64,000 nucleotides of DNA, from contig OZ059896.1 in the NCBI GenBank assembly GCA_964057225.1, positions 1,178,001 through 1,242,000 on the forward strand, in the 5' to 3' direction. Shown here piece by piece: positions 10,901 through 25,000 of this stretch. Origin of the DNA: Auanema rhodensis (lineage: Eukaryota > Nematoda > Chromadorea > Rhabditida > Rhabditidae). Position 1 is the stretch's first letter. Every line of letters starts with the position of its first letter. Made by a program: the position numbers and the translations under genes. The notes under the pieces are model-generated. The model did not search any database and was not told the DNA's origin. It saw only the letters and a program-made list of their open reading frames with translations.

Positions 10901-13300
10901 TTTTCGTTGAATAACATTGCCCATCGTTTTTGCCTTGAAAAAAGGAATCTAAAAACATCTACTTTTTGCTAAATTATTTTGAAATTTTTCGAAAAAATTT
11001 TTGTCAAAATGTTTTTGGAAGCAATTTTGAGTGTACATGGAAACTCAACATACACTAATGCATCATTTTTCAAACGATCATAACTAATTTTTGTATTAAG
11101 CTTTTCTTAATGTAGTATAGTGCATTCGATGCGGACTTTTAAGCTGCGTCGATCTGTGTTATCAGATTTGCGCTAGCTTAAAAATGCACCGAGATATCAA
11201 CTGATATAAGTTCACACTTATATCCTCGATTTTCACCCTGAAGAATTAATTTTTTCGTTGAATAACATTGTCCATCGTTTTTGCCTTGAAAAAAGGAATC
11301 TAAAAACATCTACTTTTTGCTAAATTATTTTGAAATTTTTCGAAAAAATTTTTGTCAAAATGTTTTTGGAAGCAATTTTGAGTGTACATGGAAACTCAAC
11401 ATACACTAATGTATCATTTTTCAAACAATCATAACTAATTTTTGTATTAAGCTTTCCTCAATGTAATATAGTGCATTCGATGCGGATTTTTAAGCTGCGT
11501 CGATCTGTGTTATCAGATTTGCGCTAGCTTAAAAATGCACCGAGATATCAACTGATATAAGTTCACACTTATATCCTCGATTTTCACCCTGAAGAATTAA
11601 TTTTTTCGTTGAATAACATTGTCCATCGTTTTTGCCTTGAAAAAAGGAATCTAAAAACATCTACTTTTTGCTAAATTATTTTGAAATTTTTCGAAAAAAT
11701 TTTTGTCAAAATGTTTTTGGAAGCAATTTTGAGTGTACATGGAAACTCAACATACACTAATGCATCATTTTTCAAACGATCATAACTAATTTTTGTATTG
11801 AGCGTTTCTTAATGTATTATAGTGCATTCGATGCGGATTTTTAAGCTGCTTCGATCTGTGTTATCAGATTTGCGCTAGCTTAAAAATGCACCGAGATATC
11901 AACTGATATAAGTTCACACTTATATCCTCGATTTTCACCCTGAAGAATTAATTTTTTCGTTGAATAACATTGTCCATCGTTTTTGCCTCGAAAAAAGGAA
12001 TCTAAAAACATCTACTTTTTGCTAAATTATTTTGAAATTTTTCGAAAAAATTTTTGTCAAAATGTTTTTGGAAGCAATTTTGAGTGTACATGGAAACTCA
12101 ACATACACTAATGCATCATTTTTCAAACGATCATAACTAATTTTTGTATTAAGCTTTTCTTAATGTAGTATAGTGCATTCGATGCGGACTTTTAAGCTGC
12201 GTCGATCTATGTTATCAGATTTGCGCTAGCTTAAAAATGCACCGAGATATTAACTGATATAAGTTCACACTTATATCCTCGATTTTCACCCTGAAGAATT
12301 AATTTTTTCGTTGAATAACATTGTCCATCATTTTTGCCTCAAAAAAAGGAATCTAAAAACATCTACTTTTTGCGAAATTATTTTGAAATTTTTCGAAAAA
12401 ATTTTGTCAAAATGTTTTTGGAAGCAATGTTGAGTGTACATGGAAACTCAACATACACTAATGCATCATTTTTCAAACGATCATAACTAATTTTTGTGAT
12501 GAGCGTTTCTCCATGTAGTATAATGCATTCGATGCGGATTTTTAAGCTGCGTCGATCTGTGTTATCAGATTTGCGCTAGCTTAAAAATGCACCGAGATAT
12601 CAACTGATATAAGTTCACACTTATATCCTCGATTTTCACCCTGAAGAATTAATTTTTTCGTTGAATAACATTGTCCATCGTTTTTGCCTTGAAAGAAGGA
12701 ATCTAAAAACATCTACTTTTTGCTAAATTATTTTGAAATTTTTCGAAAAAATTTTTGTCAAAATGTTTTTGGAAGCAATTTTGAGTGTACATGGAAACTC
12801 AACATACACTAATGCATCATTTTTCAAACGATCATAACTAATTTTTGTATTAAGCTTTTCTTAATGTAGTATAGTGCATTCGATGCGGACTTTTAAGCTG
12901 CGTCGATCTATGTTATCAGATTTGCGCTAGCTTAAAAATGCACCGAGATATTAACTGATATAAGTTCACACTTATATCCTCGATTTTCACCCTGAAGAAT
13001 TAATTTTTTCGTTGAATAACATTGTCCTTCGTTTTTGCCTCAAAAAAAGGAATCTAAAAACATCTACTTTTTGCGAAATTATTTTGAAATTTTTCGAAAA
13101 AATTTTGTCAAAATGTTTTTGGAAGCAATGTTGAGTGTACATGGAAACTCAACATACACTAATGCATCATTTTTCAAACGATCATAACTAATTTTTGTGA
13201 TGAGCGTTTCTCCATGTAGTATAATGCATTCGATGCGGATTTTTAAGCTGCGTCGATCTGTGTTATCAGATTTGCGCTAGCTTAAAAATGCACCGAGATA
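10900..13300 (+). repeat. Dispersed duplication, copy 1 (partner at about 29830-32230)
   Basis: Four rare markers recur in the same order exactly 18,928 bp downstream. They are CTAATGTATC (GTATC at 11411 and 30339), the class E junction ATTGAGCG (11797 and 30725), TTTTGCCTCGAAAA (11981 and 30909) and TGTCCTTCG (13023 and 31951). 18,928 bp equals 54 units. Outside the block neighbouring units disagree: for example GCGCTAG versus GCACTAG upstream, and CTCAAAAAAAGG versus CTTGAAAGAAGG downstream. Private single-base changes have accumulated in each copy, such as TGTCCATCATTT near 12323. Confidence 0.75.
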
Positions 13301-14900
13301 TTAACTGATATAAGTTCACACTTATATCCTCGATTTTCACCCTGAAGAATTAATTTTTTCGTTGAATAACATTGTCCATCGTTTTTGCCTCAAAAAAAGG
13401 AATTTAAAAACATCTACTTTTTGCGAAATTATTTTGAAATTTTTCGAAAAAATTTTGTCAAAATGTTTTTGGAAGCAATGTTGAGTGTACATGGAAACTC
13501 AACATACACTAATGCATCATTTTTCAAACGATCATAACTAATTTTTGTATTAAGCTTTTCTCAATGTAATATAGTGCATTCGATGCGGTTTTTTAAGCTG
13601 CGTCGATCTGTGTTATCAGATTTGCGCTAGCTTAAAAATGCACCGAGATATTAACTGATATAAGTTCACACTTATATCCTCGATTTTCACCCTGAAGAAT
13701 TAATTTTTTCGTTGAATAACATTGTCCATCGTTTTTGCCTCAAAAAAAGGAATCTAAAAACATCTACTTTTTGCTAAATTATTTTGAAATTTTTCGAAAA
13801 AATTTTTGTCAAAATGTTTTTGGAAGCAATTTTGAGTGTACATGGAAACTCAACATACACTAATGCATCATTTTTCAAACGATCATAACTAATTTTTGTA
13901 TTAAGCTTTTCTTAATGTAGTATAGTGCATTCGATGCGGACTTTTAAGCTGCGTCGATCTATGTTATCAGATTTGCGCTAGCTTAAAAATGCACCGAGAT
14001 ATTAACTGATATAAGTTCACACTTATATCCTCGATTTTCACCCTGAAGAATTAATTTTTTCGTTGAATAACATTGTCCTTCGTTTTTGCCTCAAAAAAAG
14101 GAATCTAAAAACATCTACTTTTTGCGAAATTATTTTGAAATTTTTCGAAAAAATTTTGTCAAAATGTTTTTGGAAGCAATGTTGAGTGTACATGGAAACT
14201 CAACATACACTAATGCATCATTTTTCAAACGATCATAACTAATTTTTGTGATGAGCGTTTCTCCATGTAGTATAATGCATTCGATGCGGATTTTTAAGCT
14301 GCGTCGATCTGTGTTATCAGATTTGCGCTAGCTTAAAAATGCACCGAGATATTAACTGATATAAGTTCACACTTATATCCTCGATTTTCACCCTGAAGAA
14401 TTAATTTTTTCGTTGAATAACATTGTCCATCGTTTTTGCCTCAAAAAAAGGAATTTAAAAACATCTACTTTTTGCGAAATTATTTTGAAATTTTTCGAAA
14501 AAATTTTGTCAAAATGTTTTTGGAAGCAATGTTGAGTGTACATGGAAACTCAACATACACTAATGCATCATTTTTCAAACGATCATAACTAATTTTTGTA
14601 TTAAGCTTTTCTCAATGTAATATAGTGCATTCGATGCGGTTTTTTAAGCTGCGTCGATCTGTGTTATCAGATTTGCGCTAGCTTAAAAATGCACCGAGAT
14701 ATTAACTGATATAAGTTCACACTTATATCCTCGATTTTCACCCTGAAGAATTAATTTTTTCGTTGAATAACATTGTCCATCGTTTTTGCCTCAAAAAAAG
14801 GAATCTAAAAACATCTACTTTTTGCGAAATTGTTTTGAAATTTTTCGAAAAAATTTTGTCAAAATGTTTTTGGAAGCAATGTTGAGTGTACATGGAAACT
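12900..14900 (+). repeat. Three-unit higher-order repeat (1,051 bp), two copies
   Basis: TGTCCTTCG at 13023 and 14074, and GGAATTTAAAA with its AATTT at 13401 and 14452, are both 1,051 bp apart, i.e. three units (351+350+350). The order in each copy is a class A-like unit with GGACTTTTAAG and GATCTATG, then a class B unit, then a unit ending in GGTTTTTTAAG. Confidence 0.7.
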
Positions 14901-17900
14901 CAACATACACTAATGCATCATTTTTCAAACGATCATAACTAATTTTTGTGATGAGCGTTTCTCCATGTAGTATAATGCATTCGATGCGGATTTTTAAGCT
15001 GCGTCGATCTGTGTTATCAGATTTGCGCTAGCTTAAAAATGCACCGAGATATCAACTGATATAAGTTCACACTTATATCCTCGATTTTCACCCTGAAGAA
15101 TTAATTTTTTCGTTGAATAACATTGTCCATCGTTTTTGCCTTGAAAGAAGGAATCTAAAAACATCTACTTTTTGCTAAATTATTTTGAAATTTTTCGAAA
15201 AAATTTTTGTCAAAATGTTTTTGGAAGCAATTTTGAGTGTACATGGAAATTCAACATACACTAATGCATCATTTTTCAAACGATCATAACTAATTTTTGT
15301 ATTAAGCTTTTCTTAATGTAGTATAGTGCATTCGATGCGGACTTTTAAGCTGCGTCGATCTATGTTATCAGATTTGCGCTAGCTTAAAAATGCACCGAGA
15401 TATTAACTGATATAAGTTCACACTTATATCCTCGATTTTCACCCTGAAGAATTAATTTTTTCGTTGAATAACATTGTCCATCGTTTTTGCCTTGAAAGAA
15501 GGAATTTAAAAACATCTACTTTTTGCGAAATTATTTTGAAATTTTTCGAAAAAATTTTGTCAAAATGTTTTTGGAAGCAATGTTGAGTGTACATGGAAAC
15601 TCAACATACACTAATGCATCATTTTTCATACGATCATAACTAATTTTTGTGATGAGCGTTTCTCCATGTAGTATAATGCATTCGATGCGGATTTTTAAGC
15701 TGCGTCGATCTGTGTTATCAGATTTGCGCTAGCTTAAAAATGCACCGAGATATTAACTGATATAAGTTCACACTTATATCCTTGATTTTCACCCTGAAGA
15801 ATTAATTTTTTCGTTGAATAACATTGTCCATCGTTTTTGCCTCAAAAAAAGGAATTTAAAAATATCTACTTTTTGCGAAATTATTTTGAAATTTTTCGAA
15901 AAAATTTTGTCAAAATGTTTTTGGAAGCAATGTTGAGTGTACATGGAAACTCAACATACACTAATGCATCATTTTTCAAACGATCATAACTAATTTTTGT
16001 GATGAGCGTTTCTCCATGTAGTATAATGCATTCGATGCGGAGTTTTAAGCTGCGTCGATCTGTGTTATCAGATTTGCGCCAGCTTAAAAATGCACCGAGA
16101 TATCAACTGATATAAGTTCACACTTATATCCTCGATTTTCACCCTGAAGAATTAATTTTTTCGTTGAATAACATTGTCCATCGTTTTTGCCTTGAAAGAA
16201 GGAATCTAAAAACATCTACTTTTTGCTAAATTATTTTGAAATTTTTCGAAAAAATTTTTGTCAAAATGTTTTTGGAAGCAATTTTGAGTGTACATGGAAA
16301 CTCAACATACACTAATGCATCATTTTTCAAACGATCATAACTAATTTTTGTATTAAGCTTTTCTTAATGTAGTATAGTGCATTCGATGCGGACTTTTAAG
16401 CTGCGTCGATCTATGTTATCAGATTTGCGCTAGCTTAAAAATGCACCGAGATATTAACTGATATAAGTTCACACTTATATCCTCGATTTTCACCCTGAAG
16501 AATTAATTTTTTCGTTGAATAACATTGTCCATCGTTTTTGCCTCAAAAAAAGGAATCTAAAAACATCTACTTTTTGCGAAATTATTTTGAAATTTTTCGA
16601 AAAAATTTTGTCAAAATGTTTTTGGAAGCAATGTTGAGTGTACATGGAAACTCAACATACACTAATGCATCATTTTTCAAACGATCATAACTAATTTTTG
16701 TGATGAGCGTTTCTCCATGTAGTATAATGCATTCGATGCGGATTTTTAAGCTGCGTCGATCTGTGTTATCAGATTTGCGCTAGCTTAAAAATGCACCGAG
16801 ATATTAACTGATATAAGTTCACACTTATATCCTCGATTTTCACCCTGAAGAATTAATTTTTTCGTTGAATAACATTGTCCATCGTTTTTGCCTCAAAAAA
16901 AGGAATTTAAAAACATCTACTTTTTGCGAAATTATTTTGAAATTTTTCGAAAAAATTTTGTCAAAATGTTTTTGGAAGCAATGTTGAGTGTACATGGAAA
17001 CTCAACATACACTAATGCATCATTTTTCAAACGATCATAACTAATTTTTGTGATGAGCGTTTCTCCATGTAGTATAATGCATTCGATGCGGATTTTTAAG
17101 CTGCGTCGATCTGTGTTATCAGATTTGCGCCAGCTTAAAAATGCACCGAGATATCAACTGATATAAGTTCACACTTATATCCTCGATTTTCACCCTGAAG
17201 AATTAATTTTTTCGTTGAATAACATTGTCCATCGTTTTTGCCTTGAAAGAAGGAATCTAAAAACATCTACTTTTTGCTAAATTATTTTGAAATTTTTCGA
17301 AAAAATTTTTGTCAAAATGTTTTTGGAAGCAATTTTGAGTGTACATGGAAACTCAACATACACTAATGCATCATTTTTCAAACGATCATAACTAATTTTT
17401 GTATTAAGCTTTTCTCAATGTAGTATAGTGCATTCGATGCGGACTTTTAAGCTGCGTCGATCTGTGTTATCAGATTTGCGCTAGCTTAAAAATGCACCGA
17501 GATATTAACTGATATAAGTTCACACTTATATCCTCGATTTTCACCCTGAAGAATTAATTTTTTCGTTGAATAACATTGTCCATCGTTTTTGCCTTGAAAG
17601 AAGGAATCTAAAAACATCTACTTTTTGCTAAATTATTTTGAAATTTTTCGAAAAAATTTTTGTCAAAATGTTTTTGGAAGCAATTTTGAGTGTACATGGA
17701 AACTCAACATACACTAATGCATCATTTTTCAAACGATCATAACTAATTTTTGTATTAAGCTTTTCTCAATGTAATATAGTGCATTCGATGCGGTTTTTTA
17801 AGCTGCGTCGATCTGTGTTATCAGATTTGCGCTAGCTTAAAAATGCACCGAGATATTAACTGATATAAGTTCACACTTATATCCTCGATTTTCACCCTGA

Positions 17901-19500
17901 AGAATTAATTTTTTCGTTGAATAACATTGTCCATCGTTTTTGCCTCAAAAAAAGGAATCTAAAAACATCTACTTTTTGCGAAATTGTTTTGAAATTTTTC
18001 GAAAAAATTTTGTCAAAATGTTTTTGGAAGCAATGTTGAGTGTACATGGAAACTCAACATACACTAATGCATCATTTTTCAAACGATCATAACTAATTTT
18101 TGTGATGAGCGTTTCTCCATGTAGTATAATGCATTCGATGCGGATTTTTAAGCTGCGTCGATCTGTGTTATCAGATTTGCGCTAGCTTAAAAATGCACCG
18201 AGATATCAACTGATATAAGTTCACACTTATATCCTCGATTTTCACCCTGAAGAATTAATTTTTTCGTTGAATAACATTGTCCATCGTTTTTGCCTTGAAA
18301 GAAGGAATCTAAAAACATCTACTTTTTGCTAAATTATTTTGAAATTTTTCGAAAAAATTTTTGTCAAAATGTTTTTGGAAGCAATTTTGAGTGTACATGG
18401 AAATTCAACATACACTAATGCATCATTTTTCAAACGATCATAACTAATTTTTGTATTAAGCTTTTCTTAATGTAGTATAGTGCATTCGATGCGGACTTTT
18501 AAGCTGCGTCGATCTATGTTATCAGATTTGCGCTAGCTTAAAAATGCACCGAGATATTAACTGATATAAGTTCACACTTATATCCTCGATTTTCACCCTG
18601 AAGAATTAATTTTTTCGTTGAATAACATTGTCCATCGTTTTTGCCTTGAAAGAAGGAATTTAAAAACATCTACTTTTTGCGAAATTATTTTGAAATTTTT
18701 CGAAAAAATTTTGTCAAAATGTTTTTGGAAGCAATGTTGAGTGTACATGGAAACTCAACATACACTAATGCATCATTTTTCATACGATCATAACTAATTT
18801 TTGTGATGAGCGTTTCTCCATGTAGTATAATGCATTCGATGCGGATTTTTAAGCTGCGTCGATCTGTGTTATCAGATTTGCGCTAGCTTAAAAATGCACC
18901 GAGATATTAACTGATATAAGTTCACACTTATATCCTCGATTTTCACCCTGAAGAATTAATTTTTTCGTTGAATAACATTGTCCATCGTTTTTGCCTCAAA
19001 AAAAGGAATTTAAAAACATCTACTTTTTGCGAAATTATTTTGAAATTTTTCGAAAAAATTTTGTCAAAATGTTTTTGGAAGCAATGTTGAGTGTACATGG
19101 AAACTCAACATACACTAATGCATCATTTTTCAAACGATCATAACTAATTTTTGTGATGAGCGTTTCTCCATGTAGTATAATGCATTCGATGCGGAGTTTT
19201 AAGCTGCGTCGATCTGTGTTATCAGATTTGCGCCAGCTTAAAAATGCACCGAGATATCAACTGATATAAGTTCACACTTATATCCTCGATTTTCACCCTG
19301 AAGAATTAATTTTTTCGTTGAATAACATTGTCCATCGTTTTTGCCTTGAAAGAAGGAATCTAAAAACATCTACTTTTTGCTAAATTATTTTGAAATTTTT
19401 CGAAAAAATTTTTGTCAAAATGTTTTTGGAAGCAATTTTGAGTGTACATGGAAACTCAACATACACTAATGCATCATTTTTCAAACGATCATAACTAATT
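14500..19500 (+). repeat. Nine-unit tandem duplication (3,154-bp spacing)
   Basis: Five rare markers repeat with identical 3,154-bp spacing: GCGAAATTG (14824 and 17978), GGAAATTCAAC (15245 and 18399), TTTTCATACG (15623 and 18777), GCGGAGTTTT (16037 and 19191) and GCGCCAG (16076 and 19230). The shared stretch runs from roughly 14.5 to 16.35 kb and again from 17.65 to 19.5 kb. The bases between are not matched, so this is a nine-unit period with only part of each copy conserved. Confidence 0.8.
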
Positions 19501-19979
19501 TTTGTATTAAGCTTTTCTCAATGTAGTATAGTGCATTCGATGCGGACTTTTAAGCTGCGTCGATCTGTGTTATCAGATTTGCGCTAGCTTAAAAATGCAC
19601 CGAGATATTAACTGATATAAGTTCACACTTATATCCTCGATTTTCCCCCTGAAGAATTAATTTTTTCGTTGAATAACATTGTCCATCGTTTTTGCCTTGA
19701 AAGAAGGAATCTAAAAACATCTACTTTTTGCTAAATTATTTTGAAATTTTTCGAAAAAATTTTTGTCAAAATGTTTTTGGAAGCAATGTTGAGTGTACAT
19801 GGAAACTCAACATACACTAATGCATCATTTTTCAAACGATCATAACTAATTTTTGTGATGAGCGTTTCTCCATGTAGTATAATGCATTCGATGCGGATTT
19901 TTAAGCTGCGTCGATCTGTGTTATCAGATTTGCGCTAGCTTAAAAATGCACCGAGATATTAACTGATATAAGTTCACAC

Positions 19980-22900
19980 TTATATCCTCGATTTTCACCC
20001 TGAAGAATTAATTTTTTCGTTGAATAACATTGTCCATCGTTTTTGCCTCAAAAAAAGGAATTTAAAAACATCTACTTTTTGCGAAATTATTTTGAAATTT
20101 TTCGAAAAAATTTTGTCAAAATGTTTTTGGAAGCAATGTTGAGTGTACATGGAAACTCAACATACACTAATGCATCATTTTTCAAACGATCATAACTAAT
20201 TTTTGTATTAAGCTTTTCTCAATGTAATATAGTGCATTCGATGCGGTTTTTTAAGCTGCGTCGATCTGTGTTATCAGATTTGCGCTAGCTTAAAAATGCA
20301 CCGAGATATTAACTGATATAAGTTCACACTTATATCCTCGATTTTCACCCTGAAGAATTAATTTTTTCGTTGAATAACATTGTCCATCGTTTTTGCCTCA
20401 AAAAAAGGAATCTAAAAACATCTACTTTTTGCGAAATTATTTTGAAATTTTTTGAAAAAATTTTGTCAAAATGTTTTTGGAAGCAATTTTGAGTGTACAT
20501 GGAAACTCAACATACACTAATGCATCATTTTTCAAACGATCATAACTAATTTTTGTGATGAGCGTTTCTCCATGTAGTATAATGCATTCGATGCGGATTT
20601 TTAAGCTGCGTCGATCTGTGTTATCAGATTTGCGCTAGCTTAAAAATGCACCGAGATATCAACTGATATAAGTTCACACTTATATCCTCGATTTTCACCC
20701 TGAAGAATTAATTTTTTCGTTGAATAACATTGTCCATCGTTTTTGCCTCAAAAAAAGGAATCTAAAAACATCTACTTTTTGCGAAATTATTTTGAAATTT
20801 TTTGAAAAAATTTTGTCAAAATGTTTTTGGAAGCAATGTTGAGTGTACATGGAAACTCAACATACACTAATGCATCATTTTTCAAACGATCATAACTAAT
20901 TTTTGTGATGAGCGTTTCTCCATGTAGTATAATGCATTCGATGCGGATTTTTAAGCTGCGTCGATCTGTGTTATCAGATTTGCGCTAGCTTAAAAATGCA
21001 CCGAGATATCAACTGATATAAGTTCACACTTATATCCTCGATTTTCACCCTGAAGAATTAATTTTTTCGTTGAATAACATTGTCCATCGTTTTTGCCTTG
21101 TAAGAAGGAATCTAAAAACATCTACTTTTTGCTAAATTATTTTGAAATTTTTCGAAAAAATTTTTGTCAAAATGTTTTTGGAAGCAATTTTGAGTGTACA
21201 TGGAAACTCAACATACACTAATGCATCATTTTTCAAACGATCATAACTAATTTTTGTATTAAGCTTTTCTCAATGTAGTATAGTGCATTCGATGCGGACT
21301 TTTAAGCTGCGTCGATCTGTGTTATCAGATTTGCGCTAGCTTAAAAATGCACCGAGATATTAACTGATATAAGTTCACACTTATATCCTCGATTTTCACC
21401 CTGAAGAATTAATTTTTTCGTTGAATAACATTGTCCATCGTTTTTGCCTTGAAAGAAGGAATCTAAAAACATCTACTTTTTGCTAAATTATTTTGAAATT
21501 TTTCGAAAAAATTTTTGTCAAAATGTTTTTGGAAGCAATTTTGAGTGTACATGGAAACTCAACATACACTAATGCATCATTTTTCAAACGATCATAACTA
21601 ATTTTTGTGATGAGCGTTTCTCCATGTAGTATAATGCATTCGATGCGGATTTTTAAGCTGCGTCGATCTGTGTTATCAGATTTGCGCTAGCTTAAAAATG
21701 CACCGAGATATTAACTGATATAAGTTCACACTTATATCCTCGATTTTCACCCTGAAGAATTAATTTTTTCGTTGAATAACATTGTCCATCGTTTTTGCCT
21801 CAAAAAAAGGAATTTAAAAACATCTACTTTTTGCGAAATTATTTTGAAATTTTTCGAAAAAATTTTGTCAAAATGTTTTTGGAAGCAATGTTGAGTGTAC
21901 ATGGAAACTCAACATACACTAATGCATCATTTTTCAAACGATCATAACTAATTTTTGTATTAAGCTTTTCTCAATGTAATATAGTGCATTCGATGCGGTT
22001 TTTTAAGCTGCGTCGATCTGTGTTATCAGATTTGCGCTAGCTTAAAAATGCACCGAGATATTAACTGATATAAGTTCACACTTATATCCTCGATTTTCAC
22101 CCTGAAGAATTAATTTTTTCGTTGAATAACATTGTCCATCGTTTTTGCCTCAAAAAAAGGAATCTAAAAACATCTACTTTTTGCGAAATTATCTTGAAAT
22201 TTTTTGAAAAAATTTTGTCAAAATGTTTTTGGAAGCAATGTTGAGTGTACATGGAAACTCAACATACACTAATGCATCATTTTTCAAACGATCATAACTA
22301 ATTTTTGTGATGAGCGTTTCTCCATGTAGTATAATGCATTCGATGCGGATTTTTAAGCTGCGTCGATCTGTGTTATCAGATTTGCGCTAGCTTAAAAATG
22401 CACCGAGATATCAACTGATATAAGTTCACACTTATATCCTCGATTTTCACCCTGAAGAATTAATTTTTTCGTTGAATAACATTGTCCATCGTTTTTGCCT
22501 CAAAAAAAGGAATCTAAAAACATCTACTTTTTGCGAAATTATTTTGAAATTTTTTGAAAAAATTTTGTCAAAATGTTTTTGGAAGCAATGTTGAGTGTAC
22601 ATGGAAACTCAACATACACTAATGCATCATTTTTCAAACGATCATAACTAATTTTTGTGATGAGCGTTTCTCCATGTAGTATAATGCATTCGATGCGGAT
22701 TTTTAAGCTGCGTCGATCTGTGTTATCAGATTTGCGCTAGCTTAAAAATGCACCGAGATATCAACTGATATAAGTTCACACTTATATCCTCGATTTTCAC
22801 CCTGAAGAATTAATTTTTTCGTTGAATAACATTGTCCATCGTTTTTGCCTTGTAAGAAGGAATCTAAAAACATCTACTTTTTGCTAAATTATTTTGAAAT

Positions 22901-23330
22901 TTTTCGAAAAAATTTTTGTCAAAATGTTTTTGGAAGCAATTTTGAGTGTACATGGAAACTCAACATACACTAATGCATCATTTTTCAAACGATCATAACT
23001 AATTTTTGTATTAAGCTTTTCTCAATGTAGTATAGTGCATTCGATGCGGACTTTTAAGCTGCGTCGATCTGTGTTATCAGATTTGCGCTAGCTTAAAAAT
23101 GCACCGAGATATTAACTGATATAAGTTCACACTTATATCCTCGATTTTCACCCTGAAGAATTAATTTTTTCGTTGAATAACATTGTCCATCGTTTTTGCC
23201 TCAAAAAAAGGAATCTAAAAACATCTACTTTTTGCGAAATTATTTTGAAATTTTTTGAAAAAATTTTGTCAAAATGTTTTTGGAAGCAATGTTGAGTGTA
23301 CATGGAAACTCAACATACACTAATGCATCA
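19980..23330 (+). repeat. Five-unit higher-order repeat (1,752 bp), two copies
   Basis: The rare TGCCTTGTAAGAAGG occurs at about 21094 and 22846, exactly 1,752 bp apart. The order of classes around it matches. A B-like left half with GGAATTTAAAA leads into a class T right half. Two B units with TTTTTTGAAAA follow, then the TTGTAAG unit with GGACTTTT. The second copy is replaced at its end by the strongly diverged unit at 23361-23560. Confidence 0.75.
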
Positions 23331-23360
23331 TTTTTCAAACGATCATAACTAATTTTTGTA

Positions 23361-23565
23361 TTTAGCTTTTCTCAATGTAGTATAGTGCATTCGATGCGGA
23401 TTTTTAAGCTGCGTCGATCTGTACTATCAGATTTACGCTAGCTCGAAAATGCACCGAGATATCAACTGATATAAGTTCACACCTATATCCTCGATTTTCA
23501 CCCTGAAGAATTAATTTTTTCGTTGAATAACATTGTCCATCGTTTTTGCCTTGAAAAATGGAATC
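23361..23565 (+). repeat. Most diverged unit boundary of the array
   Basis: A cluster of changes seen nowhere else in the window: TATTTAGC for TATTAAGC, GTACTATCAG for GTGTTATCAG, TTTACGC for TTTGCGC, AGCTCGAAAATG for AGCTTAAAAATG, ACCTATATCC for ACTTATATCC, and CTTGAAAAATGG for CTTGAAAAAAGG. Two of these break the outer arm of dyad 1 and one breaks dyad 2. The units on both sides are ordinary. Confidence 0.75.
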
Positions 23566-25000
23566 TAAAAACATCTACTTTTTGCTAAATTATTTTGAAA
23601 TTTTTCGAAAAAATTTTTGTCAAAATGTTTTTGGAAGCAATTTTGAGTGTACATGGAAACTCAACATACACTAATGCATCATTTTTCAAACGATCATAAC
23701 TAATTTTTGTATTAAGCTTTTCTCAATGTAATATAGTGCATTCGATGCGGTTTTTTAAGCTGCGTCGATCTGTGTTATCAGATTTGCGCTAGCTTAAAAA
23801 TGCACCGAGATATTAACTGATATAAGTTCACACTTATATCCTCGATTTTCACCCTGAAGAATTAATTTTTTCGTTGAATAACATTGTCCATCGTTTTTGC
23901 CTCAAAAAAAGGAATCTAAAAACATCTACTTTTTGCGAAATTATTTTGAAATTTTTCGAAAAAATTTTGTCAAAATGTTTTTGGAAGCAATGTTGAGTGT
24001 ACATGGAAACTCAACATACACTAATGCATCATTTTTCAAACGATCATAACTAATTTTTGTGATGAGCGTTTCTCCATGTAGTATAATGCATTCGATGCGG
24101 ATTTTTAAGCTGCGTCGATCTGTGTTATCAGATTTGCGCTAGCTTAAAAATGCACCGAGATATTAACTGATATAAGTTCACACTTATATCCTCGATTTTC
24201 ACCCTGAAGAATTAATTTTTTCGTTGAATAACATTGTCCATCGTTTTTGCCTTGAAAGAAGGAATCTAAAAACATCTACTTTTTGCTAAATTATTTTGAA
24301 ATTTTTCGAAAAAATTTTTGTCAAAATGTTTTTGGAAGCAATTTTGAGTGTACATGGAAACTCAACATACACTAATGCATCATTTTTCAAACGATCATAA
24401 CTAATTTTTGTATTAAGCTTTTCTCAATGTAGTATAGTGCATTCGATGCGGACTTTTAAGCTGCGTCGATCTGTGTTATCAGATTTGCGCTAGCTTAAAA
24501 ATGCACCGAGATATTAACTGATATAAGTTCACACTTATATCCTCGATTTTCACCCTGAAGAATTAATTTTTTCGTTGAATAACATTGTCCATCGTTTTTG
24601 CCTTGAAAGAAGGAATCTAAAAACATCTACTTTTTGCTAAATTATTTTGAAATTTTTCGAAAAAATTTTTGTCAAAATGTTTTTGGAAGCAATTTTGAGT
24701 GTACATGGAAACTCAACATACACTAATGCATCATTTTTCAAACGATCATAACTAATTTTTGTATTAAGCTTTTCTCAATGTAATATAGTGCATTCGATGC
24801 GGTTTTTTAAGCTGCGTCGATCTGTGTTATCAGATTTGCGCTAGCTTAAAAATGCACCGAGATATTAACTGATATAAGTTCACACTTATATCCTCGATTT
24901 TCACCCTGAAGAATTAATTTTTTCGTTGAATAACATTGTCCATCGTTTTTGCCTCAAAAAAAGGAATTTAAAAACATCTACTTTTTGCGAAATTATTTTG
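23565..25000 (+). repeat. Ordinary satellite units (classes A, B and T)
   Basis: Four units in the order T, B, A, T with no rare marker. They connect the diverged unit to the block of GCACTAG-bearing units that starts near 25188. Confidence 0.6.
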
